Part shown: one piece after another, positions 35,919-44,393 of the stretch
How the letters are laid out: every line of letters starts with the position of its first letter
Position numbering within the stretch: the stretch's first letter is position 1
Assembly: GCF_014262665.1 (NCBI RefSeq)
Contig: NZ_CP046883.1
Span: 62,001-126,000 of the forward strand
DNA length: 64,000 nt
Origin: Corynebacterium anserum
GTDB lineage: Bacteria > Actinomycetota > Actinomycetes > Mycobacteriales > Mycobacteriaceae
Direction: 5' to 3'
Position numbers and translations under genes: made by a program
Notes under the pieces: generated by a model
The model's database searches: none
The model's input: only the letters and a program-made list of their open reading frames with translations
What the model was told of the DNA's origin: nothing

Positions 35919-36719
35919 ATGAACGATTTTCACCACCCGGCGCAGCCACTTCGCGCCCCGCACGCCGACCCACTCGGTCGATTTCGTGGTGCCCCCCTCA
36001 ACGGGAAAAGGCGCGCCAAATACAGCATGGTTGTGGTTCTCATATTGGTGATGCTGGGGGTTGTTCCCTTTCTTATCGACGCCAGCCTTCCTCGACCACA
36101 AAGTCCCCAGATGACCACTGACGATGCCTACACGAGTTTCGTGAATACAGACACCGACTGGCCTCTTCGCTTTTCTTTTCTTGAAGAATGTGATGTGGTG
36201 CGTGACCCGATCGCGTTCTATTACGCACAATTTGATTGTGGTGACGTGGATGTGCGCGTGATGGGTATGCCTCAGGTGGATAAGGACCTACCGGCAATGG
36301 CCTTAGCCATGAACCGCAGTATTCGAGCTATGGAGAAAGCCCAGGTAGACGACTTATCTCCCCATGAGGTCACCAGGAATATGGAGTCAACGCATCATCA
36401 GCTACTGGAATCAACTGGGGTGGACACCATACTGATGACCGATCCGTTTCAATTGGGTTGGATATCTAGCAACGGTGCTCACGGCGGATTCACCATGAAT
36501 TATGCGGTGGGTTTCTTCCGGGGTCATAACTCCACAGGTTCGAACCAAGGTTCTTTAGTTACTGTTGATGTTTCTACCAAGCCATTGGCGAGGGGATCCG
36601 GACCGGGCGACGCAGTCTTGATGGACACCGCACTCTCCTATGCCATGACAATTGTTGAGAGCGCACATACTACGAGTGGAGCCGATGACAGTGAATCGAA
36701 GGGGGTGAGCAATGTCTAA
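35919..36719 (+). CDS. Hypothetical single-span membrane protein, coupled to the PrsW gene
   Basis: 266 aa. A basic N-terminus of about 35 residues (Pro/Arg-rich, cytoplasmic) is followed by one strong transmembrane segment (SMVVVLILVMLGVVPFLID) and an extracytoplasmic domain of about 210 residues with two closely spaced Cys (LEECDVV and QFDCGDV) that could form a disulphide. No family recognised. It overlaps the downstream PrsW-type protease by eight bases, suggesting coupled expression; it could be the protease's substrate or partner, which is inference only. Confidence 0.75.
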   Translation: MNDFHHPAQPLRAPHADPLGRFRGAPLNGKRRAKYSMVVVLILVMLGVVPFLIDASLPRPQSPQMTTDDAYTSFVNTDTDWPLRFSFLEECDVVRDPIAFYYAQFDCGDVDVRVMGMPQVDKDLPAMALAMNRSIRAMEKAQVDDLSPHEVTRNMESTHHQLLESTGVDTILMTDPFQLGWISSNGAHGGFTMNYAVGFFRGHNSTGSNQGSLVTVDVSTKPLARGSGPGDAVLMDTALSYAMTIVESAHTTSGADDSESKGVSNV

Positions 36720-38034
36720 GAGCGGGTCGCGTGAGCATGGAGCGTCTGAGCAGGGTATGCCCAATTGGAATTCCTCCGATATTACTGGGGCAGGGCAGAA
36801 CACAGAGGCTCAGCCTTCACCGGGGCAACGGAGTGGTGCTCGGCTTTCACCTGGGCAGAAACCTAGAAATATCGGAGAGCCTGCGGTAGCTGCAGGTGTG
36901 GCGTCGGAAGAGAAGACAAGAGAGGTGAGTCCACAGTTCCGAACCGTAGAGATTTCCCGCCACGGATCGGACGGGGTGAGAGGGCCGAATGCAATGGGAT
37001 CGAATGCAGCGGAACTGAATGCGGCACGGGTGAACCAGCGGCTCCTGCACCCGGGTGGTAATGCTTTGCCTAAAGCTGCATCACGTTGGGTGGTGATTCA
37101 TACACCGGCGAATTTCTATAAATCCTTCCCAGCACAGGCTCGACCACGGCTCAAACTGTTCAAAGATTATTGGTTTTGGGTATACCTCGTGCTGACAATA
37201 CCCTCGGCCGGCATGGCAGTAGCCAACATTGCGTTCAGCGGAGGTGGGGACGCTCTTTTCAATGGCAGTGCGGTTATCGCAGCAGGTCTGGGTATGATCC
37301 AGGTACTGGTTGGAGTGCTGGGGGTGCTGCTGCTGAAGATCTCTCGAGGCACACCTAAGCGACTGATCATCATGGCGCTATGTTGGGGAGCTTTCGCCTC
37401 GCCCGCCATTGCTGGCGGTCTGCTATCAAGCCCGTGGTTGAATGTTGCGGAGAAGATGGGTTGGTATGCGAGTTCTTATTCACTAGCTGCAGCGGTGCCA
37501 GAAGAGATGATAAAAGCACTGGGGGTGTTCATTTTGCTCTGGATAGGGCGGACATGGTGGAACCGCCCATGGCACGGGCTTATTGCAGGTCTGCTGGTGG
37601 GAACCGGCTTTGAGGTCTATGAAAATACGCTATATGCCGTGAACCTCGCGGTGATCCACCCCGTGTCGGATGTCGACGGTGCGTTACAGGTCTACCTCAC
37701 GCGAGTCTTATTGGGGCCGTTTCTGCACATGCTCATGACGGGCTTGGCCGGATACGGCATTGGGCGTGCGCTCTACGAAGGTGAAAATTGGGGGCGGCGC
37801 AAGCGCGTGCTAAACCTCATTGGATGGATTGGCCTGGCAGTAGCTCTACACTACGGCTGGAATTTCACAACACCGGGCGAGACTGTCACTGCGTGGGAAC
37901 TGGGTGTGAAGGCCGTGCTGTGGCTGATCATGGCTGGAACGGTGGGAATTGTTGTTATCCGAGAGAAGCGGCGCGTGATGCCCTTGATGCGTGCCGGGGT
38001 GGAACCGGCAGTGACTATTTACCAGCGTGGTTAG
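36712..38034 (+). CDS. PrsW-family intramembrane metalloprotease
   Basis: 440 aa. The first 120 residues are polar and low-complexity (repeated SPGQ motifs). The membrane part (about 145-425, eight or so helices) has the PrsW motifs: AAVPEEMIKALGVFILLW (EE), LIAGLLVGTGFEVYENTLYA (Glu/Asn) and GPFLHMLMTGLAGYGIG (His). These metal-ligand motifs indicate an active site within the membrane. PrsW proteases cleave anti-sigma factors or other membrane proteins; the substrate here is not known. Confidence 0.88.
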   Translation: MSKSGSREHGASEQGMPNWNSSDITGAGQNTEAQPSPGQRSGARLSPGQKPRNIGEPAVAAGVASEEKTREVSPQFRTVEISRHGSDGVRGPNAMGSNAAELNAARVNQRLLHPGGNALPKAASRWVVIHTPANFYKSFPAQARPRLKLFKDYWFWVYLVLTIPSAGMAVANIAFSGGGDALFNGSAVIAAGLGMIQVLVGVLGVLLLKISRGTPKRLIIMALCWGAFASPAIAGGLLSSPWLNVAEKMGWYASSYSLAAAVPEEMIKALGVFILLWIGRTWWNRPWHGLIAGLLVGTGFEVYENTLYAVNLAVIHPVSDVDGALQVYLTRVLLGPFLHMLMTGLAGYGIGRALYEGENWGRRKRVLNLIGWIGLAVALHYGWNFTTPGETVTAWELGVKAVLWLIMAGTVGIVVIREKRRVMPLMRAGVEPAVTIYQRG

Positions 38035-38261
38035 CTGAGAGGTTCGCGTGACCCGTCTGTGAGTCGTGGTATCGGTGTCGCAACTCGGTGCTTTGGCAGA
38101 AATTCAGAGATTTTCGACATTTTTTTGGCGAGTTGACTGAGAGCCATGTACGGCTGTGACCTGCGTATTCTCTACAACACCCTGCAAAATGTGACGAATG
38201 TTAAAAAATAGCATGGGTGTTAATGGCGTGATTTGTGTGAGCTTTGAGTAGTGTGTGATTC

Positions 38262-39791
38262 ATGCTTTCTCTGCACAGGCGCCGTTCTGCGCGCAAAACC
38301 ACTCCAGCCCGCATTACTGCAGCGGCCCTGATCGGTTCTGCAGCAACTGTTGCGACGCTCGTTGCCACCGATATCGTTCCGGTGCCATCATGGGCATTGC
38401 CCGGAGTCGATGTGGCATCCCACCAGCACCCAGGTGGAGTTTCTGCAATCGATTGGCAGGCTGTTGCAGCCTCAGGCCAAAAATTTGCATTCATCAAAGC
38501 CACCGAAGCCACTGGCTACGTGAATCCCTTCTTCTCCACTGACTCCTTTAAGGCGCAGGAAGCCGGAATCATGCCAGGCAGCTACCACTACGCGAAGCCG
38601 AGTATCGGTTCCGCTCGTGCTCAGGCACGCTATTACGCTGCCACCCTAGCTACTGGCCCGCAGCCTTCTCTGCCACCTGTTTTAGATTTGGAGGAGAGCG
38701 GAGGGCTAACCGTTGCCCAGCTCCAACAATGGGTACGTGAATTTGTGGATGAGATTCGCGCCCAAACTGGTCGTGACCCGATCATGTACACCTACTACAG
38801 CTTCTGGATTGACAAGATGGGAGATACCACCGAGTTTTCCCATCTCCCTCTGTGGCTCGCATATTTCAGCGACACCCTGCCTGATTACATTCCTGGTGGC
38901 TGGGATGAGCCGACTTTCTGGCAGTACTCTGATTCGGGTTCCGTCGACGGCATCCAAACCAAGGTCGACCTGAACGAATACAACGGTGATGATGCGCAGC
39001 TCCAGGCTCTAGCGAAGAGCTCCCCTTCCGGCACAATGGTTGGTGACGTGGCTCACGACCTCGCCCCTGTGCGCGAAGCAACAGGAGAGGAAGCTCAGGT
39101 GGCTAATAAAATTGAGCAAGCCACCGGGGTGGATATCCCTCTGACAAACGATTTCCTCATGCTACTGCTGGGAGTAGCGGGCGGGCGTATCCCGCCAGAG
39201 GCTCTCATCGATCAGGGTGCGAAGGAACTGGAAAAGCAGGCGCGGGACATCGACACGGATGAGCTTGCTGCGCAGGGCGCTGAGATGGCCGAGAATGCGC
39301 AAACTGCGGGCGGTGAAGCACAAGCAGCGCAGGCGAAAAACAAGACGGCATCTGGTGCGACAGGTGCTGCTGGTGCTGAAACTGGTGCCAAAGCCGCATC
39401 TCCACATGCGTCGGCCAACGCCCAGAAAGAATCCCGTTCTCACACCAAAAAAGCTGACAACTCTCGCGCGATTCTGTCTGCTTTGACTGCCCTTTCCGGG
39501 GCTCTGAAAGATATCAATGCTAATGGTAAGGAAATCCCTGTCGATGCATTGCTCGCCGTCGTTCAGAAGTCCCCCAACGGCATTAAGGTTGGTGACCTGC
39601 TGAAGCTGCTTCAAACTTTCGAGGAATCTCAGGATTGGAATGCAATGCTTTCTAACGGGCAGGTTGAGGCCAACCCGAATGCGCTGCAGAACTTGGCGCA
39701 GATTGCTACCCAGGTTAAGGTTGCGCCGGCTGGCACTCCGTTACCGCCCGAAGCAGTACAGCGAGCTATATCTGCAGCTGCAGCTCATTGA
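38262..39791 (+). CDS. Secreted GH25 lysozyme-like muramidase with long C-terminal extension
   Basis: 509 aa. Signal peptide (about 1-45, basic start then AALIGSAATVATLVA). The GH25 domain spans about 46-250: LPGVDVASHQHPGGVSAIDW (catalytic Asp), FAFIKATEATGYVNP, MPGSYHYAKP, PPVLDLEESGG (catalytic Asp-x-Glu) and FWQYSDSGSVDG. It hydrolyses the MurNAc-GlcNAc bond of peptidoglycan. The C-terminal half is an Ala/Gln/Glu-rich helical extension with no recognised domain, perhaps for wall association. A strong terminator follows. Confidence 0.92.
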   Translation: MLSLHRRRSARKTTPARITAAALIGSAATVATLVATDIVPVPSWALPGVDVASHQHPGGVSAIDWQAVAASGQKFAFIKATEATGYVNPFFSTDSFKAQEAGIMPGSYHYAKPSIGSARAQARYYAATLATGPQPSLPPVLDLEESGGLTVAQLQQWVREFVDEIRAQTGRDPIMYTYYSFWIDKMGDTTEFSHLPLWLAYFSDTLPDYIPGGWDEPTFWQYSDSGSVDGIQTKVDLNEYNGDDAQLQALAKSSPSGTMVGDVAHDLAPVREATGEEAQVANKIEQATGVDIPLTNDFLMLLLGVAGGRIPPEALIDQGAKELEKQARDIDTDELAAQGAEMAENAQTAGGEAQAAQAKNKTASGATGAAGAETGAKAASPHASANAQKESRSHTKKADNSRAILSALTALSGALKDINANGKEIPVDALLAVVQKSPNGIKVGDLLKLLQTFEESQDWNAMLSNGQVEANPNALQNLAQIATQVKVAPAGTPLPPEAVQRAISAAAAH

Positions 39792-39810
39792 TGCGCGAGT
39801 GTCTCGGGGA

Positions 39811-39840
39811 AACACCCCAGAATTATCTGGGGTGTTTTCT
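39811..39840 (+). terminator. Rho-independent terminator after the lysozyme gene
   Basis: AACACCCCAGA (39811-39821) pairs perfectly with TCTGGGGTGTT (39826-39836) across the loop ATTA, followed by TTCTTG. Confidence 0.85.
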
Positions 39841-40452
39841 TGTAGTGTGGGTTAGCCGTGGGTGTATTGATTGATGTCGGCAGCAACAGGTTATGCAGGC
39901 TGGAATGTTTGACGCAGGTTGATACTGCTGGGACTCGTCTGTTGCTGATAGTTGCAGGCCTGTGCGTTTTACCGCTGGTAGATACAGCCTGTTATTGGCG
40001 CGCGCTTCCACTGATTAGAGTGTGAGGCATTTGGCATGTCTGTCGGAGCCAAAGCGAACAAATTTTCCCAGAGCCGACATTGACAGAAATAATGACCTGG
40101 CTTTTTGATAGCCGGTTATGGCTCTGTGGGGAAATTTGTACGCGAGTCAGAGTGCAATCTCCGGCGAGAAGAAAGTTTGCCCAGTTCTGCGTATAAGATC
40201 CCCGTCTGAGTGCCAAACAGACGTTCGGCTCTGTATTCAGTGAAATATCACCAGGTTTTCAGCTTGCCGCTGTCTAAAACTCGCTGCATCTGCTAACACT
40301 CAGTTGAAAATATCCCCGTAGACACCTGTAGCTGCGAGAGATTGGGCTAACGGGGTTCAGTGGCGCTCAGAGTGCTAGGCACTGAGCTTAAGCCCGCGAG
40401 AACCTAGACCTTTAGCCAGCACCCGCAGCCCAAATCCTGAACTAGCTGGCAC
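39841..40452. other. 600-bp gene-free region with inverted repeats
   Basis: No plausible coding frame. It holds an imperfect long inverted repeat (40058-40075 with 40120-40139, ACAAATTT...AGAGCC type) enclosing a smaller hairpin (CTGGCT...AGCCGG), and a bulged hairpin at 40365-40387. It might be a non-coding RNA gene or a decayed element; I cannot decide. Confidence 0.5.
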
Positions 40453-43400
40453 CTATAGCTTGCCGTAGCGCATAGGTCCTGGGTAGTAGAACCCAGTTTC
40501 GGTGGTTTCGTGTTCCTGCAACTCAACTGTCTTTGGCTTTTCTCCTGTCGATACAGTGTATGGCTCCAGGTAATCGAGCACGCCCCAGTCGCGCTGCCAG
40601 TCATCACGTAGGTATGTAGACATTTCCATTGCCCGTGAGGTCATTTGTACGAGCCCGAGGGATCCTCCACCGTTGTACCCCATCACTTCACCATGGTCAC
40701 GGCGTGAAGAGTGGTCGGAGGAAATCCGGAATTGCGCAACTTCGGTCACACCCGAGTTATGGTCGTAGGTGCGTTGACATGGGAATTGGAGTCCAACGGG
40801 CCAGTCCAGCAGGCCGGGCTTTTCGGATCCGATGACGTCGTTGAGGGTATCCATTTTCGGTGCCCGCGGCGGCGTGAGTGCTAGCCATTGGTCGGGCGTG
40901 AGGTTGGTGTCGTCGGCGACGATGCGGATGACGTTGGCATTGGCTGGTACGGCTTCTTTTGGTACGCGCATGTTGCGCCATTCGGGTCCCGTGCCGATGT
41001 CTAGCGGCATGTATTCACCGAGCACTTGGTAGGAGTCTGGGTTGCTTCGGTCGGTGTTGTCGTCGATGTGTCCGAATTCCACCACGAGCTTTTGGCCGTA
41101 TTTGTGAACGCCATTCATGTCGTAGTGGTTGACTCGTCCGGCGGCGGTGAAGACGATGAGTGGCCGTTCTTCGTTGAGTTCCGGCAGGTTGTACCACTTG
41201 GTGATGGTTTTTGCTGGGATTTGTGGGCCGCTTGTGAAAGAGCCGAGTACGGGGACTTTGTTGCGGTCGAGTTCAAATGGCAGTTTGGCGTAGGAGCCGT
41301 TGATTCCGCGTTTGGTGGTGACTCCGCCTGTGGATCCGGATGCGTTCGGGTCGTCTGCGGAGGAGGCTTCGTCGGCATCGTCACTGGAGGTTGGCTGGCT
41401 GTTGTCGACTGTGGCGTGTGCATCGCCGCCAGCTGCGTTGTTGTCGCCGCCGGCTGGAGCGTTCGCGGTGTCGCCAGCTGCGTTGGTGGAGTTGTTGGAG
41501 TCGTGGTTGTTTTGTGCGTTGTCCTCCTTATTGTTCGACGTCGCATTGTCGTGTGGAGTATCGGTGGTGGTGCCAATCTGTTCTTCGCGAACGCTGGATT
41601 GACTGTTGGTGCCGGATTTTTCGGTATCGTCCGGGAGGATGTGGGTCGGGAGGTTATTCGGTGCGAATCCTGGGGAGGTGTCGTTGCTGAGGGAGTCTTG
41701 TAGTGGGGATCCGTCAGAGACTTGTAGGAAGGATTCGTTGGTGTCTGTCTCGACGAGAACGTCGTTGGCCATCTGGCAGGAGTTTCCGGTGAGGGAGACG
41801 AGGTTGCCTTTGGCTACGCTGTAGGCGGGCCATTGGGTTGTGAAACCTTTGGCGAGGGACAGTACAGAGAAGACCATCATGGCTGCTGTGAGCACGCCGA
41901 TTGGTGCTGTTGCGAGTCCTTGGAATTTGAGGGTTCGGCGGGCTTCGTCGGCGTTGATTTTGCGCTTTTCGGTGCGGGATTCCGCGCGTGCTTTACGGAA
42001 ATCGGTGAAGTAGCCGACGAGCACGCCCCAGACTAGTACTACGAGCGATAGTGCAAGCATGGCGGTGGATGCTTCGATACCGAAGAGTGAGATTGAGCGG
42101 TCGTACCAAGGCACGCCGAGCGCGGAGACATACCACCAGGCATTTTCTCCTGAGAGCGCAAGGGCGAAGACCATGAGGACACCGCCTATGAAGATCCAGC
42201 GGTTGCGTGGGGAGCGTAGGGAGAAGTAGGAGGCTGCTACCGCCGAGAGTCCCATCATGGCTGCACCGACGCCAGCGTAGACACCGAAGTGGTGTGTCCA
42301 CTTAGTGGGGGTGAAGGTCATGAAGAACATGGTTCCGAGCATCACCAGTGCCAGACGCGTGGATGAGCCGCGGGTGGCGCCGGGTACACGTCCGTTTCGC
42401 AGGATGGATGCGATGACGACGCCGAAGGAGAAGAACAGGATCAATACTGCGTAGCGGCGGGTGAGCGAACCGTCGGTGGTTGGTTCGAGGAGCGCGGTGT
42501 AGCGTATGTACTCCTCGTACCATGGCAAGGATGGGCCGAGTGTGCTGCGAACTCTGGTTGCTTCTACGACGCTACGCAGGGTTTGATCGCCGAATACGCC
42601 GATGAGAATGGCGGTGCCAGCTGCCAGGAATGGGGCAATTTGTGCGAGCATTCCGGTGAAGATTTTGCCGAAGGATTCTCCTTTTTCGGCTCCGAGAGCG
42701 GGCAGTCGTCGGATTGCGATGCGGACGATGTGGCTCAGGGACACCAGCAATGCGGCAACAGCCATCAGACCTGTCGGACCGGCGCTGAGCGCGAGAGTGG
42801 CCAGAATGGTACCGATCGCCGCAGGCAGCAGACGATGGGTGGCGATAGCGCGTTCGAAGGATACCCATGCTAATAGCGAGGTCATGGCGATGATTGGCTC
42901 GGGGCGCGTGCCGTTGTTGTAGACGAGCCAGAAGATCAGGAAGCCCGAGGCCATGGTCCAGTGAGTAACCCTGCGTTGGTTGATGCGGGTTCCTAGGCGT
43001 GGCAGTACTTCGCGCGATAGGACGAGCCAGGTGATAATGCCTGCGAGGAGGCTCGGTAGGCGTATCCATGGAGATGCTGTGGAGACCTTGGTCATGAGCG
43101 CCAGCAGATCATAGAACGGGAATCCGAATGGGGATTCCGGCACGCCGTACCAGCGGTAGTAGTTGGCCATGTAGCCGGAGTGCTCTGCGAGGCGAGTCAT
43201 GTTCAGAATGTAGCCGTCATCAGCGGTGTTGGCTCCGATGATAAACCAAATCAGTAGTGTGCCAACGACGATGAAGTCCAGGAAACGTGGCTTCCACCAG
43301 CGGCGGGGTAGGAAGCGATGAGCGCGCCGGCCGTCTAGTGAGTCGATGCGGTGCAGAGACCACAGAGCGATGATCGTCATGACGATACCCAGGATCATCG

Positions 43401-44121
43401 CTAGGGATTTGAGGAGAGTTGGGGCGGAGGAGAAGCGAGTGTCGACGGTGACGTGAACGTTGATTCCGTGCGCCTCAGCGGCCTGGTAGGTCTCTGGGGT
43501 ATTGCGCATCTCTGAGTAGATGCCGGTGATCATTGGGCGGAAGTCGCTGTTGAGTGCACCTTCTAGGGGTTCCCCGTTATCATTTGTTGCGTCTGGAACC
43601 CAGGCCCGAGTTTGTTCAAAGTTTGAGGTCAGACGAAGGACGGCGTTGTCCGGCAGCTTCTCAATTTGTTCTTTGGTTAAGCTCAGCGGCACTGAGTTGC
43701 GTGTGATGACGTCGATTCCGTCTCCGTTGGAGCGGATAAAGAGGCCACGTAGGGAGGCATCCCGCGCATCTTCTGGGAGTGTTGATAAGGCGGTGGTGGC
43801 ACCGGGGTTGAGGTCTTGGATTTCCTTGATGGGGAGGGTGATGTCCACATCTTGTGGCATGTAGGAAATTAGTGGTGCGTTGATGCTGGTGAGGTCGTTA
43901 CCTTGTGGCCAGGTGAACTCCGCGTGAGTTTGCTTCACCGGAAGTATGGGGGTGAGGCAAAAGAGGATGAACCCCATAAGGCCTGTGATGATGGCTAGGC
44001 TTTTGAGTCGAGTGATTGAGGAGTTTTTTTGAGTCGACGGTTTTGCGTGCCGACCGTGCTTGTGCACTGACGAAGGCCCTAAGGTTTTTCGGTCGTGTGT
44101 TTTCTTTTGAGGTTTCGTCAC
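40453..44121 (-). CDS. emb: Arabinosyltransferase (Emb family, GT53)
   Basis: 1222 aa from GTG 44121. A basic N-terminus and first membrane helix (about 40-60) precede an extracytoplasmic domain; a multi-pass GT-C core follows with the conserved loop GANTADDGYILNMTRL (about 300) holding the catalytic acidic pair. After the last helix lies the carbohydrate-binding C-terminal region ending in PGPMRYGKL. It polymerises arabinan from decaprenyl-phosphoarabinose in cell-wall arabinogalactan and is the ethambutol target family. About residues 827-940 are a low-complexity Asn/Asp/Thr/Ala insert in the C-terminal domain. It follows aftA in the same direction. Confidence 0.95.
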   Translation of the reverse strand: MTKPQKKTHDRKTLGPSSVHKHGRHAKPSTQKNSSITRLKSLAIITGLMGFILFCLTPILPVKQTHAEFTWPQGNDLTSINAPLISYMPQDVDITLPIKEIQDLNPGATTALSTLPEDARDASLRGLFIRSNGDGIDVITRNSVPLSLTKEQIEKLPDNAVLRLTSNFEQTRAWVPDATNDNGEPLEGALNSDFRPMITGIYSEMRNTPETYQAAEAHGINVHVTVDTRFSSAPTLLKSLAMILGIVMTIIALWSLHRIDSLDGRRAHRFLPRRWWKPRFLDFIVVGTLLIWFIIGANTADDGYILNMTRLAEHSGYMANYYRWYGVPESPFGFPFYDLLALMTKVSTASPWIRLPSLLAGIITWLVLSREVLPRLGTRINQRRVTHWTMASGFLIFWLVYNNGTRPEPIIAMTSLLAWVSFERAIATHRLLPAAIGTILATLALSAGPTGLMAVAALLVSLSHIVRIAIRRLPALGAEKGESFGKIFTGMLAQIAPFLAAGTAILIGVFGDQTLRSVVEATRVRSTLGPSLPWYEEYIRYTALLEPTTDGSLTRRYAVLILFFSFGVVIASILRNGRVPGATRGSSTRLALVMLGTMFFMTFTPTKWTHHFGVYAGVGAAMMGLSAVAASYFSLRSPRNRWIFIGGVLMVFALALSGENAWWYVSALGVPWYDRSISLFGIEASTAMLALSLVVLVWGVLVGYFTDFRKARAESRTEKRKINADEARRTLKFQGLATAPIGVLTAAMMVFSVLSLAKGFTTQWPAYSVAKGNLVSLTGNSCQMANDVLVETDTNESFLQVSDGSPLQDSLSNDTSPGFAPNNLPTHILPDDTEKSGTNSQSSVREEQIGTTTDTPHDNATSNNKEDNAQNNHDSNNSTNAAGDTANAPAGGDNNAAGGDAHATVDNSQPTSSDDADEASSADDPNASGSTGGVTTKRGINGSYAKLPFELDRNKVPVLGSFTSGPQIPAKTITKWYNLPELNEERPLIVFTAAGRVNHYDMNGVHKYGQKLVVEFGHIDDNTDRSNPDSYQVLGEYMPLDIGTGPEWRNMRVPKEAVPANANVIRIVADDTNLTPDQWLALTPPRAPKMDTLNDVIGSEKPGLLDWPVGLQFPCQRTYDHNSGVTEVAQFRISSDHSSRRDHGEVMGYNGGGSLGLVQMTSRAMEMSTYLRDDWQRDWGVLDYLEPYTVSTGEKPKTVELQEHETTETGFYYPGPMRYGKL

Positions 44122-44393
44122 GGCTGAATATTCTACGGTACCGAAGGCTCAAAACGGGAACACTAGGTATAGGTTCAGGTGTTTTACTTCTAATAAACCC
44201 CATGTCGCGGTAGTCGAATGGGGCGGGTGTGACAAGTAACGCTATGTGAGACGAGCTGGAGGATTTTTCGCGGCGGAGGAGAACTGCTCGCTGAATACGG
44301 GAATCGCCGGCTAGGTTCGACGGTCGCAATTGATGAGTCACTGGCTATGACAGTGGTTAAAGGGGATATGTCGCCCTGTTGACCGCGCTGGGA

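Noticed and set aside
41026..41703. Long plus-strand frame (225 codons) opposite emb
   Set aside because: Its Gly/Val/Cys-rich product is the antisense image of the low-complexity Emb insert; no ribosome site or domain.
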